From: Okapia johnstoni
Lineage: Eukaryota; Chordata; Mammalia; Artiodactyla; Giraffidae
Length of the DNA: 64,000 nucleotides
Direction of reading: 5' to 3'
Assembly (NCBI GenBank): GCA_024291935.2
Contig: CM044316.1
Span: forward strand, 3,650,501 to 3,714,500
In this document: positions 15,001 to 25,669 of the stretch, piece after piece
Layout: each line of letters begins with the position of its first letter
Position numbering within the stretch: position 1 is the first letter of the stretch
Position numbers and translations under genes: made by a program
The notes under the pieces: generated by a model
Database searches by the model: none
What the model was told of the DNA's origin: nothing
What the model saw: the letters and a program-made list of their open reading frames with translations, nothing else

Positions 15001-18000
15001 AAAAATGAAAGCTGAGTGCTGATGAATTTATGCTTTTGAACTGTGGTGTTGGAGAAGACTCTTGAGAGTCCCTTGGATTTCTAAAGGAAATCAGTCCTGA
15101 ATATTCATTGGAAGGCCTGATGGTGAAGCTGAGGCTCCAATACTTTGGCCACCTGATGCGAAGAACTGACTCATTGGAAGAGACCTGACCTTGATGCTGG
15201 GAAAGATTGAAGACAGGAGAAAGGGACGACAGAGGATGAGATGGTTGGATGGCATCACCAACTCAATGGACATGGGTTTGGGTGGACTCCGGGAGTTGGT
15301 GATGGCCAGGGAGGCCTGGCGTGCTGCGGTCCGTGGGGTCGCAAAGAGTCAGACATGACTGAGCAACTGAACTGAACTAATTTTATTTTTAGTTACACAA
15401 GGTCTTTGCTCTGCATGCTGGCTTTCTCTAGTTGGGAAGAGTGGGGGCTGCTCTCTAGTTGTGGTGGATTCTCTTGTCACAGAGCACAGGCTCTACGGTG
15501 CGTGGGCTTCAGGAGTTCTCGCCCTAGAGCGCCTCTTCAAGCAGTTGCCGTGCACAGGCTGAGTTGTTCCAAGGCATGTGGAATCTTCTCGGACCAGAGA
15601 TCAAATCCACGTCCCCTGCATTAGCAGGCAGATTCTTTTTTTTTTTTTTTACATATATATAATTCTATTTTAATACTTTGACTTTTGATTTTCTCAAGTT
15701 TTCTTCTAGACATGGGTATATAAATCACAGTGGAGATAAAAGACCTGGCATTGTTTTTCATGGATAGTGCGAACAACTTTCTATACCAAGAGAATAATTA
15801 CAACTATCATTTTAATAGTTTGAATTACATTCCACAAATTTATACTCTATGTAGTTAATCATTCTCCAACTGTTAGATGTTTAGGTTGTTGTCAACTTCT
15901 TATCGTAAGTAAGCATGTATTGAACATCTTTCATATATGTAACGTCTGCTCTTTCGAGCTAGGCTCCTGGTTAGGAGACAGACAGTAGTGTTAGGAACAC
16001 GGGCTTTGAAGGCAGTGTTAGGACAGTGCTTGGTTAAACACGAAGCAGAGTTTAGTACCTGGAGTGACAGCTCTTTATCATAGTAGGAAAATCAATTTTC
16101 AGAGGCTCTCCTGTTCTAGACTGTTCTTCTCTCCTCTTTCAGGTCTAAGACGCAGACTCTAGCTACAGTATTTACTTCACTATCACTTCAAAATGGCTCA
16201 AAATCCATGCTGGCAGGCAGATTCTTATCCACTGTACCACCAGGGAAGTCCAAAGCATGTTATTTTTGAGGTCATCTTTGAATGCTTATAGCTCTTTCAA
16301 AGCATTAAATGGCCTAGCAACCATCAAGCAAAAGTTGTATCTTGCCATCCAGTGTTCTGGTCCATAGGGAAATCTAAACTTTAAGCACACAGTAAGCCCT
16401 CAGGGAGGCCTGTGGAATCCCCCAGCAGCTGGACAAACCACTGGGCCAGTGCGGGTGTCCACTGAGGTCCGGTTGCATGTATCCACTGAGGTCCAGTTGC
16501 GGGTGTCCACTGAGGTCTGGTTGCGGGTATCCACTGGTCTGGTCCTCCCTCCCGTTGCAGTGCCGTGAAGAACCTTGTCGACAGCAGTGTCTACTTCCGC
16601 AGCGTGGAGGGTCTCCTCAAACAGGCCATCAGCATCCGGGACCACATGAACACCACAGCCCAGGGCCACAGGTAGCGCCTGGGACCGCCCGCCCCTGCTG
16701 CTCTCAGCATCCTTGCTGTAAGGACCTTCGCTGCTCAGCCAGGAACTGCACCTTCTCGCTTCTTAGACAACTCCCTTTCTTGGTCTTGCGGTGGCTGGTG
16801 ACTTCCTGTTGTCCTTTGCCGTCTGTAGTGGGAGTTGAGTCAGTCCTCACCCAGCTCCTGAGCTCTACTGTGTGCTTGGGCTTGGGGCATGGCAGTGACC
16901 GAGACAGGTATGCTTGCAGCCTCAGGGAGAGGCACACAGCAACCAGGTAAACACGGAACAGACAAGAACATTTCAGATACGTGTGAAGGAGAAGGGGGCC
17001 CCCTCTGAGGAGGTGGCAGAGATGTGAACAGAGGCTTGAATAATACACAGACAAAGGTGACTGTGGGTGGGTGTTCCAGGTGTGGCAGGCCCGCCCTGGG
17101 CCTGGTGAGCTGGATATGTTGAAGGAACATCCAAGGCAGTTGTAACTGGAGTGGGTGCAGGCAGGGAGACGGGGCTAGGGAGGTGGGCAGGGACCTCGAG
17201 GGCAGCAGGGAGGATGCCCAGAGCTGAAAGAGGCTTTGAGCCGATGACCAGATGGTCCAAAAGTGAAAAGTACTTACAATTCTTACATAATGGGGAGAAG
17301 TAGCTCTTTTTGGTTTTGTTTTCATTATAACTTAATAAACATGCATTTGAACACCCATGTACCTGCTGTACCACTTCCCAGGTGGCTCGGTTGTAAAGAA
17401 TCCACCTACCAAGCAGGAGACGCAGGTTCGATACCTGGGTGGGGAAAGTCCTTTGGAGTAGGAAATGGCAACCACTCCAGTATTCCTGTCTGGAGTACTG
17501 GAGTACTCCATGGACAGAGGCGCCTGGTGGGCTACAGTCCGTAGGGCCGAGAAGAGTCAGACACAACTTAGCAACCAAACGGCAGCAGCAGCAGTCCCTG
17601 CTGTAAGCTGTCACTCGGCCTTGAGATGTGTCTGACTCCTGCAGTGTGGGGTTCTGGCATGCCTGTCCCTCACAAGGCTTTTAGAAAGGAAGAAACACCT
17701 TTATGTTGCTGTGTGTGGTAACAGACACAAGAGCTGTCAAACCGAAAAAGCCTTGCAGATATGTAAGAAGGGACATGCAGTGACCTGCCCCAGGGTGGCA
17801 TGAGGGCCTCCTGGGGGTTCACCAAATCACCACCTGGCTCCTCTGCCTTGGGTGGGTGACAGCCAGTGGGACTGGAGTTCACTGCAGCAAGCTTTGTGCA
17901 GTACCGCCACACAGCAAGGCCACAACACCAATAGTATTTACTTTCAGCTCAGTTGCCCAGCTGCATCCAAAGCCCTGCTTGTGCCTCTGAAAGACACCAG

Positions 18001-18296
18001 TAGCAGCTTGTGTAGTAGCTGCTCACCCACCCTTGCCTCTCTTCACAAGCCCCAGGGATTTGAAGCTCCCAGATCTACGTGAGACCCAGCCACGACCTCT
18101 GAAGTGGGTAGCTGGTCCTATTTTTACAAAGGATACCCTGAAGGCTCAGGCTAGGAACCCTGGGAGACTGGAGCGTGACCCTAGTATGCAATCCAGTCTA
18201 GCCAAGCACGCCTCATGGCCTTGGACCTCAGCCTCATAGACGCTGCACATGTTTTGTTCCAGCCCCGAGGAACCACTCCCACCCTCCTCAACCTGA
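9006..18296 (+). CDS. BORCS8: BLOC-1-related complex subunit 8 (MEF2BNB), 5 exons, 119 aa
   Basis: Subunit of BORC, the complex on the cytosolic face of lysosomes that recruits ARL8 and kinesin to move lysosomes outward. Coding exons are 9006-9042, 11804-11916, 12391-12455, 16561-16671 and 18263-18296, totalling 360 nt (119 codons plus TGA), matching human. The protein begins [20 protein letters not shown] and ends [11 protein letters not shown]; the middle is helical ([19 protein letters not shown]). The exon 3/4 junction reads TG|T, giving cysteine where human has serine (YACCAVKN). Exon 4 uses a weaker GTAGCG donor. A 24-bp minisatellite lies just upstream of exon 4. No AATAAA or ATTAAA was seen for over 3.5 kb past the stop, which fits the BORCS8-MEF2B read-through transcripts known in human. 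Confidence 0.95.
9388..9730. repeat. reverse BovA monomer joined to a forward BovB-derived 3' end, BORCS8 intron 1
   Basis: Positions 9388-9525 read as a reverse Bov-tA/BovA unit (gtcgtgtccgactctt... ctccaggcaagg). Positions 9536-9730 are the BovB LINE 3' tail sequence (gaggatgagatggttggatg ... gtcgcaaagagtcggacac, ending in GAACT repeats). The composite is typical of ruminant retroposons. Confidence 0.85.
10215..10320 (+). repeat. short L1 3'-end fragment
   Basis: 'acacctgaaactaacaaaac' and 'caactatactccaatgtaaa' are characteristic of the 3' terminus of ruminant/cetartiodactyl L1. It lies in BORCS8 intron 1. Confidence 0.75.
10530..10715 (-). repeat. MER5A-like hAT DNA transposon remnant
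   Basis: Matches the MER5A pattern as I remember it: 'aaattaattaaaatt', 'cacatttcaagtactcagtag', 'ctagtgactaccatattggg' and 'agaaagttcttgtggacag'. This is a non-autonomous element ancestral to placental mammals. Confidence 0.7.
12825..13350 (-). repeat. L1 3' UTR fragment, reverse orientation, BORCS8 intron 3
   Basis: Typical reversed L1 3' text: 'gtacaattcagtggtattaagtatattcataatgctatgcagc', 'ggttcatccacgttgtagcc', 'gggctgaatgctattcc'. It is old and carries no open frame. Confidence 0.85.
13895..14085 (+). repeat. CHR-type SINE, BORCS8 intron 3
   Basis: 'gacttccctggtggtctag...tggctaagaattcaagctcccaatgcag...ggcctgggtttgatcac' with an A-rich tail ('ccaaataaaaacaat'). Confidence 0.85.
14185..14335 (-). 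repeat. second MER5A-like hAT remnant
   Basis: It shows 'aattaaaatgaaataaaatgg', 'tcagcccctcagtctcacgagccacacttcaagagc' and 'aatgttccattgg', the same family pattern as the copy at 10530-10715. Confidence 0.65.
15045..15380 (+). repeat. BovB LINE-derived 3' segment
   Basis: It contains 'gaagactcttgagagtcccttgg', 'caatactttggccacctgatgcg', 'gaggatgagatggttggatggcatcac' and 'gtcgcaaagagtcagacatgac'. This is the 3' end of the ruminant BovB retroposon without a complete reverse transcriptase frame. Confidence 0.88.
15382..16252 (-). repeat. CHR-type SINE split by a retroposed insertion
   Basis: The outer parts, 15382-15637 and 16214-16252, form one reverse CHR SINE ('ggttcaaatccacgtcccctgcat...gcaggcagattcttatccactgtaccaccagggaagtcc'). 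It is interrupted exactly within GCAGGCAGATTCTT by the insert described separately. Confidence 0.85.
15636..16213 (-). mobile_element. processed retrocopy of an unidentified transcript 3' end (L1-mediated insertion)
   Basis: On the minus strand this is about 563 bp of unique-looking sequence ending in a poly(A) tail (plus-strand T run 15636-15650). An ATTAAA signal at 15674-15669 lies 18 nt before the tail. Exact 14-bp target duplications GCAGGCAGATTCTT flank it (15624-15637 and 16214-16227). The middle carries text like an old L1 fragment, as many 3' UTRs do. I do not recognise the source gene and no long open frame is present. Confidence 0.75.
16451..16546 (+). repeat. 24-bp minisatellite abutting BORCS8 exon 4
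   Basis: Three near-identical 24-bp units at 16451-16474, 16475-16498 and 16499-16522 (core GTCCACTGAGGTCYGGTTGC), plus a degenerate fourth unit. The array ends 14 bp before the BORCS8 exon 4 boundary, so it directly precedes the polypyrimidine tract. Confidence 0.9.
17378..17600 (+). repeat. Bov-tA/BovA-type SINE with CAG tail, BORCS8 intron 4
   Basis: 'cccaggtggctcggttgtaaagaatcc...gcaggagacgcaggttcgat...gagtcagacacaacttagcaac', ending in a short GCA-repeat tail. Confidence 0.88.
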
Positions 18297-21200
18297 TCCC
18301 GGAAGAGACTTGGAGGTGCTTCGGCCCCTCTGACCCAGGTCAGTGTGAAGTGGGCCTGGAGCCTCTCTGCTCCATGCTCTAAACTAACCCATCCTCTCAG
18401 CATCTGAGAAGGGACCTGCTTGACTAACCACTCGGGTTTTCTCCCTGGGCATGCTCAGGTGTTTCATTTGTGGGAAGCTAGAGGGAGGGGCACCTTGTGC
18501 CCTCTGCTGCGCAGGGCTGTCAGCCCATCCCCCTTGTGCATTCTCTGTCGTCTTCCTGCCTCTTATCCAGGCCACAGACCCTGTCTGGATCCCAAGGGCC
18601 CCTGCCCCTTAAGACGAGCAGAGCCCCATTTTCGCTACCCTGCCATGTGCCACCTGCTTGGTTTACCCACACTCCTTGTTTCAGGCAGAGCCCGCGTGGC
18701 AGTTATCCACTCAGCTCTGGAATCCTCTTTCTACTGGTGACCTGCCGTGTGACCCTGAGCAAGTCCCTCCCCACTGGTCTCTGCTTTTCCCTTCTGTCAC
18801 AGTGGTTCATTAGCAGCAGAGAGGACATTACTACATATGGTGATGCTTGTTGTAGTAGTCAGCTACTGCTGCATGACAAACTATCCCCAAACTTAGCAGC
18901 TTATGACACCAATCATTTGCCTGCTTACAGTTCTGCAATTTGAGCTGGACTCAGCCAGGCCGTTTTGCTGGGCTCACGCAGGGGCTATTCGTGGTTCTTG
19001 ATGGGGTCCGGTATTCTGAGGTAAACCTAGCATCTGGCCCTTGACCAGCGCTGCCTGGTGTTAGGGGAGAGGAGTGTCTAGTTTTCCATGTGGACTGTCT
19101 AGTGGGCCAGCCCAGGCTTTCCTGGTGCTTGAGTGCCCGGCGTGCACATGTTCCTTCAGCCTTCCCTTGCTGCACAGTTACGGGTGTCCCATTGGTCAAG
19201 GCCAGTCATGTGGCCAGGACCAGGACCCAATAGCAGAGGGCCGCAGGAGGGCTTCAGTACCGGAGGTGTGGTTGACCATCTGAGGAGAGCATGGCACCAC
19301 GACTGGCCTAGTGTCTTGTTATTCTGTGCTCATGCAGGGCAGACACAGACAGATTGGAGGTGCCCAAGGGACTGACCGTGCCCATGGCTTGTTTAGCTCC
19401 CAGAGCCTCCTGCTTACCTGCCATGGTGTGCTCTTGTGCTGCAAAAGTCTTCTCAGAGGGCAGGGGAGGCCTGGGTGGGGACAGGGACCCTTGTGCCTCC
19501 TCGAGCATCAGCCCTGAGTGCCAGGAGGTGGCAGAGTTCATTTGTGCAGTCGGAGTTCTTTTGGGGCCCCTGCCATGTGCTGGGCTTGGCTCTGGCTGTT
19601 GGGGTAGTGAGGAACACTACGGATTGTGGGGTTGCTCAGGGGACCTCTGGGAGGGCCTGGAGCAAGAAGGGCTGCCAAGGGGGTCAGCAACCCACCCCAT
19701 TTCACCACCCAGTGTTGCCTACCATCCCTGGACCCACACCCCCCATCTCCTGCATCCTGTGCCCTGGTCCCACCCACCCTTGTGCCTCAGGAAGCTGCCC
19801 TGCTGCCCCTTCTACCCCCTCCACACCCAGCGTGTTTCTCCTGCGCCTGCCTGGAGGCTCCAGGCCAGCCATGAGTGCCCTAAATCATCTGCTATCCCTT
19901 GACTGCTGCACTCCCTCAGAACAAAGTGCTCTGTGGCTCCTCCTGATCCCACCTTTGTCCCTACAGACCCTGCTCTTCTCCCCAGAATTGCCACCCCACA
20001 CCCCATCTCAGAGCCTCCACTCCCACTGTTCCCCAGATGGTTCCCCCCACAGGGTTATCAATGACCTTTCACAGGGTCAAGTCTTGGTCTTCCCTGCTTT
20101 TCTAGGCCCAGGGCCCTACACACATCCCCACTTTGCAGAAAAGGAAACTGAGGCTCAGAGAGGCAAGGCAGGGTCAGCATCGTGACCAGAAATGCTGGGA
20201 TTCACACCCAGACCCTCTAACTCCCAGCACTTCACCTCTTCTCTTGGCCCTGCCCAGGATCCTGCTTCAGATGCCCCCTCATCAGGGTTCCCGTGAACCC
20301 CTGGGGGCATCTCAGAGCTCACCATGACGCTCATGTCTACCACCCTAGCCTGACCAAAGCTGGACTCTTTGACACAACATTGTGGGACTTGGCAGGGACC
20401 GAAGACCGAGCAAGTGTGTCCGGCGCATCCCTCCTGCCTCTGGGCCAGCCATGAACATTCTGAGATGAGACTTTGCTGCCTTTGGATTCTTACCCGCCCC
20501 TCACTGGCCCTGGACATGGCCATGCCCCTCGGACCAATAACTGCTGCCACAACCACACACCTGCTGTGTGTCCAGCTCTTTGCCGGGTACTTCACAGTGG
20601 TCATCTTTCATCCTCAGACAGCCCTGTAAGGGAGATGTCACCCCAAATACAGATGGGAGAAGAGAGGCTCTGAGAAGTAGCATCATTTGTGCAGGGTCAC
20701 ACAGCTAGGGAAGAGTAGACCCTGGTCAAATGTGGTCCTAGCCCTGCCTCTGACTTGCTGTATGACATGGGGCCTGGCTCTGACCCTCTCTGGTCCTACC
20801 TTTCTCCATCTAAAAAAGAAAGTGTGGACTGAAGCCTTCTCTACAGGCTGAAGCAGACATTTGTGTAATTGCCTGCCTGGACTGTGTTCTATCTCAAACA
20901 GAAATGCCCACCCTAAGCTCAGGCCATATAGAGAATACGCCCTGACTCCAGGGGTACATGTGGGGGACCCTGGCCTGGCTAATCAGAGCGCCCCATCTCC
21001 CACGTCACAGTGCTTGGTTTGAGATGGGTATGTGATCCAATGAGAGGTCTTTGAAGATTTTGCTGGAAAAGTACAAAAAGTGCCATCTTCTTTCTGGGGT
21101 TGGTAAGCTCAGCAGATGGAACGTGGAACCTAAGAACATTGCCTGGGACCTTGGATCTAGCTGTACCTGACACTAGAAAAATCTTAATTCTTCAGTTTCA

Positions 21201-22198
21201 TGAGTCCCTAAAATCTGCCTTTGCCAAAATTGATCTGAGTCTATTTCTGCTGACTTGAGAAGATCCCACACTGATCCCTGAGGATTCCAAGCCTGGGAGA
21301 TCAGGGCCCCTGGTTTGTACGGCTCCAGGGTCAGCTGTGTGCTAACACAGTGCCCAGCAAAATCTATCGGGACAATCAGAATGGAGTTGTTGAGGGTACA
21401 GCCAGGATGGGCCTCAGGCTCACTGCTCTGGGAGGATCCCCCAACTTGGCCCTGTGAAGTGGTTAGGAAGGGTGGGGGGCAGAGAGGGTCCTGGTGGGGT
21501 GTCAGGGCTGTAGAGGGGCCTGCGGGCCTGGGAGGAGGTTCAGGGGCCCTGGAGGTATTGAGAAATAACTGCCTCCCACCATCAGGAAACGATCAGCCCT
21601 CCCTCTTCTCTCCTAGGGTATCCTGGGGGTCTGTGTGCCACCATCCTGTCTTCCCTCTGCTCTAACTCAGTTTAGAGGGAGGAGCCTCAGGTTCACTATT
21701 GTAGGCCCTGACTGGTATGCAGTCAGGCCCCGAGATACTCTATCTTCATCCACTCTGAAGGTACCTCTTGTCCATCTCTCCTTCCACCATGAAGCCATGT
21801 GTCCAGCAAACACTGATCTCTCTGAGCTAGGACCTGTCTACCCCAGGGGATGCCCTGGTGAGCCAGACAGACCAACCCTGGCCCCAGAGCTCAGACCCCC
21901 TAGACGGTCAGCTTAGTGATGTAATTTCATGAATCCGAGGGCCAACCTTGGATGGTTCAGGTACAGTGAGCTAGTGGGGAGCAGTCGTGGGGTGCCCTAG
22001 ACCTTCTGAAGCTCCCTGTCACCCGCAGCCTCTGAACACGACCTCAGCCAGTGATGACTAATATTCTCAAAGAGGTCGTGCAGGACTGTGGGTTGTCAGA
22101 TCCCACCATCACCCCAAGTCCTAGTGCGCACGGGGGATGCTGATTAATTTTGCCTTTCATTCGTATCACTAATTTGCCCTTCACTCCGGGCGAACGTT
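18297..22198. other. BORCS8 3' flank without a recognisable coding exon
   Basis: About 3.9 kb of GC-rich DNA. I found no canonical AATAAA or ATTAAA on the plus strand, no exon with recognisable protein similarity, and no young SINE. Long open frames in it (for example 19436-20185) follow from composition. A tail of BORCS8 3' UTR and part of the BORCS8-MEF2B read-through intron are expected here. Confidence 0.5.
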
Positions 22199-22405
22199 CC
22201 TGGGGCTTCCCTCATAGCTCAGTTGGTAAAGAATCAGCCTGCAATGCAGGAGACTCAGGTTTGATCCCTGGGTCGGGAAGATCCCCTGGAGAAGGAAATG
22301 GCAACCCACTTCAGTATTCTTGCCTGGAGAATCCCATGGACAGAGGAGCCTGGAGGGCTACAGTCCATGGGGTCGCAAGAGTTGGACACGACTGAACGAC
22401 TAAAC
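22199..22405 (+). repeat. Bov-tA/BovA-type SINE
   Basis: Well preserved: 'ggcttccctcatagctcagttggtaaagaatcagcctgcaatgcaggaga...gggtcgcaagagttggacacgactgaacgac'. A CTCF-like motif begins 32 bp downstream. Confidence 0.92.
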
Positions 22406-22436
22406 CACCATCTGGCAAACGTCCCACCCCCGATGA

Positions 22437-22450
22437 CCGCCAGGGGGCGC
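22437..22450 (+). promoter_or_regulatory. CTCF-like motif
   Basis: CCGCCAGGGGGCGC matches the vertebrate CTCF core (CCASYAGRKGGCGC type) at essentially every informative position. It lies in unique DNA next to a SINE, between BORCS8 and the candidate MEF2B distal promoter. Confidence 0.65.
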
Positions 22451-24318
22451 AAGATGCAAAGCCTTGGCGGGGCTCTGCACCTCTGAGCGGTCATTGTCCG
22501 CAGTCTTGGCAGATCCTGGAGAGTGCAGTGTGACCCTCTGCCCTTTTTCACCTCATGCGTCTTTGCTCCAGTTATCCAGAAAGTGAATTAAGACTTCGAG
22601 AGGCCACTACCCAGAAAGACCTCACATCTGTCCCCATGCACTAGTGGCCTTATCTATTCACCAGAGTGGAGGGTGTGGGCATTCCCTGGCTCACTAAGAC
22701 TTGCTCTCAGAAACGACCTCCTCGTGCCAAGGGACATTCAAGTAGGGATCCTAGCGCCCGTGAGAGTGGAGGCAACCTGGAAGGGCTCCCTGGGTAACGT
22801 GTGGGACCCCTCTTTCAGATCTCTGGATGGAGTAAAAGGAGGCCCAAGAGGGCAGCGACTTGCCTCCGGTTGGTCCACGGTGGTCAGGACAGGAATCAGA
22901 CATGAATTTTGACTGTCTGTTTTTAGCCCCTGATCCAAATCCTGGTTTTTATTTCACTCCTACTCTGCCCTCTCAGAGGGTCCTGCCCATAGAAAGCCCA
23001 TTGCCAGCCCTACCTCATCCCTCAGCAAGGCCTCTGGTTGCCCCATGGTTGGTCCCCAGATCCCTAGACTACTCAGAACCTCTCCAGTTTTTCAAGAAAC
23101 CCATGAAAACACCCCTTTTGTGCTACTACAACACACGGCCCAATCGCAAGGAGATCCCAGACTCCAGGAGATAAAGACAATGAACACAGGCATTTCTGAA
23201 CCTCTGGGTCAGTGCTGAGGTGAAAAGAGGGATGGGGGTGTCAGAACACCAGATGGAAGGGGGATAATGAAGGCTTTTGGAGGAGGAGGGGGTATTGGAG
23301 ACTGAGCTTGAAACACTTCTACCCATGAGGAGGCACCACTATTGTCCCCATTTTTCACATGAGCAAACAGGCTCAGAGGAGTGAAGTGTCTGGCCTGAGG
23401 TCACACAGCAAGTGGGAGTCAGAACGGGTGGGAACCTAGGGTCCTTGAACCCTGAAGCCCTACCCATTGAACCACACTGCCCTTACCATGGAGAATCCGC
23501 AAAGGCTTCCCCTGCTGGCATTCTGGGAGAAGATATGGAGAAGGGAGACTTGGGGGGAGCAGCTTCTACACCCCCTTACCTTCCCACCCCTGTCCACCTT
23601 CCCCATCTACCAGGCCTCTTCCCAGATCTCCCTCTCCAGCCTTTTCTATTCCATTCTCCCCTGAAATCTCCCTTTCAACCCCCAGTCTCTTACTCCAGCT
23701 CCTAAGAGGGTCCCCTCATCAGAAAAGACTGAGGTCAAAGTTCCTGATTGCCCCAGGGCAGGATGTGGGTCCACACGGGATAACACAGCCAGTGATGGGC
23801 GAACGTATAGGACAGGAACAGGGGTAAAGGCAAAAAGAAGGAGCCCTTATAGGAAACAGTGTGAATGATAGAAGAGGATCTGGACTGGATTGGGAAGGGG
23901 GTTTGGGAATGAGAGAGGTGGAAAGTGGCCACATGGCAGGGGCGAGAACACAGGAGGGAGCCCCAGTGGTGGGAGGGAGCAGGAGGTGTGCCCCACGGTG
24001 GGCAGCCCCAGCTGGCTCACCTCCGGCTGCTCCCAGGGCTGCTCCAGCTGCTGCCCTCACGTAACCAGAGCCTGCCTGTTGCATCAGAGGCAAGCGGGCG
24101 GTCTCGGGTAAACAGAGCGGCCCTCGAGGGGCCCAGGGCTCCCTAGCCACCTCCACACTCTGCAGGACTTGTTCTGTGCCTTGGGACCTAGGCAGAAGCC
24201 CCCAACCTGGCCTGGGTCATCCTGGTGTGTCCTTGGGACACCCGAACATCTGGTGTTGGGCACTGAAGGGCAACAAGGATGGGGTGGGAGAGGCAGGAAA
24301 CCTGATCCCCACCAACCC

Positions 24319-24338
24319 TAGTTTTTTTTTTTTTTTTT
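24319..24338. repeat. poly(T) tract
   Basis: A run of about 18 T residues. No SINE body is clearly attached, so the origin is unclear. The surrounding 22.5-25.3 kb shows no recognisable gene; 24720-24800 resembles an L2-like 3' fragment. Confidence 0.6.
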
Positions 24339-25329
24339 CCAAAGAAAAATCTGTTTCCAGGCTAGAGGTGCAAATTGCCCATGTCACAGATGGGGAAACT
24401 GCTGTATGGGGAGAAGCACAAGCCTTCCAGGATCTCTGTTCCCTTCCTCACTGTCCCTCACATACTAATATCGCCACATGTTCCCTCCTGAGTCCAGAGG
24501 TCTGATCATCTGTTGTGTTCTGAGAAGATGGACAGACAGCCATTGCAACCCACCTACTCTCCCCTTTCATCTGCCCCAAATGAACCCCCTCCTCCCATCT
24601 CCAAGCCTTTCTTTAAAGAGCCCCCAGCCCAATCTACTTCCACTCACTGCTCGGGCTTCATCTTTCCCCACCAAAGAATGTTCTGCACTCTTTCTCTGCC
24701 CCCTTGCAAGTCCTCTTGAAAAAACTCACCAGTGACAAACTCTTACTCATGCTTTAAGGCCCATTACAAATGCCCCCTCTTTGGGGGAAGCAGACTCCAG
24801 GATCGCCCAGTCCAAAGTCATATTCATCCTGGAATCCTTTCCACCTTGATTCACTCCCTAATCCTGCTCTGATCCCCCTCTGGTTTGGGACCTGTCCTGG
24901 ATGGTGCTGGGATCCCAGAGAGGGATGTCGAGTCCCGGAAGATGACCACTTCAGGAGGAGGGCGCCCAGTTGCTCTGTTGCCCTCCTGTCGAAGCATGTG
25001 GGTCACACTTGCCGCTACAGAAGGCACAAACGATCCCAGAAGCCTCTTCTGCAGTCCCTGCGTCTGGGTGAGGGCAAGGGTCAGGGTTGGCTGCGAGAAG
25101 GTCTCTATGTCTGGGGCCTCAGGGTCCCGATCAGTTATGTTTCACTTAGGTTGGGGTTAAGTCCAGGGTAGGAGATAGCAGGGGTTACAGACAGGGTCCG
25201 AATCAGGGTCAGGCTCAATAGTAAGGTCAGGGTCGCCCACTGACAGCGGGGGACGCCTGGCAAGTCTGATCCAGCCCCCTTTCGTGTCCCCCTTCCTCAT
25301 ACTATTTCCCCACCTCACAGTCTTCCAGT

Positions 25330-25575
25330 GTGGGATTCCCGGTCCCGGAACTCCCGGGACCCGGCCACGCCCAAGTGCCCGCCCACCGCAGCCCGCGGGC
25401 ACGCCCTCTATGCAAATTTGCGTCGCGCCCAATCAGCTCCCGGGGGCGGTGCCGCCCTCTCGGAAGGCACCTGTGGCCGCCCGGCGCTTGGTCCGACTTC
25501 TGAGCCGCTGCTGCCCGGTCAGTGCGGGAGGGTCCAGGTGGAGCAGGTGCGTCTCGCGTCGGGCCGAGGTCTGTA
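25330..25575 (+). promoter_or_regulatory. MEF2B: candidate distal MEF2B promoter / first non-coding exon
   Basis: An isolated CpG-rich block about 13 kb upstream of the first MEF2B coding exon. It holds a perfect octamer ATGCAAAT (25410-25417) and a CCAAT box (25429-25433). Possible donors follow: CAG|GTGGAG (25537) and CAG|GTGCGT (25547). The MEF2B start-codon exon has a proper acceptor (ends 38266), so an upstream non-coding exon must exist, and this block is the best candidate seen. The assignment is inference. Confidence 0.45.
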
Positions 25576-25669
25576 CAGCGTCCTTTGAATGGCATCTGTG
25601 GGATGGGATGAGTTTGAAGGTCCGAGGGTGCTGCTGTACGCGGGAGAGTTGTGTCTAAGAGGTTTGCAG

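Noticed and set aside
16451..16546. regular short repeats considered as a CRISPR-like array
   Set aside because: Units are directly adjacent with no unique spacers, and the context is a mammalian intron; it is a minisatellite.
19436..20185. 249-codon plus-strand open frame downstream of BORCS8
   Set aside because: Pro/Ser/Leu-rich with no motif and no neighbouring splice signals giving a coherent gene; explained by composition.
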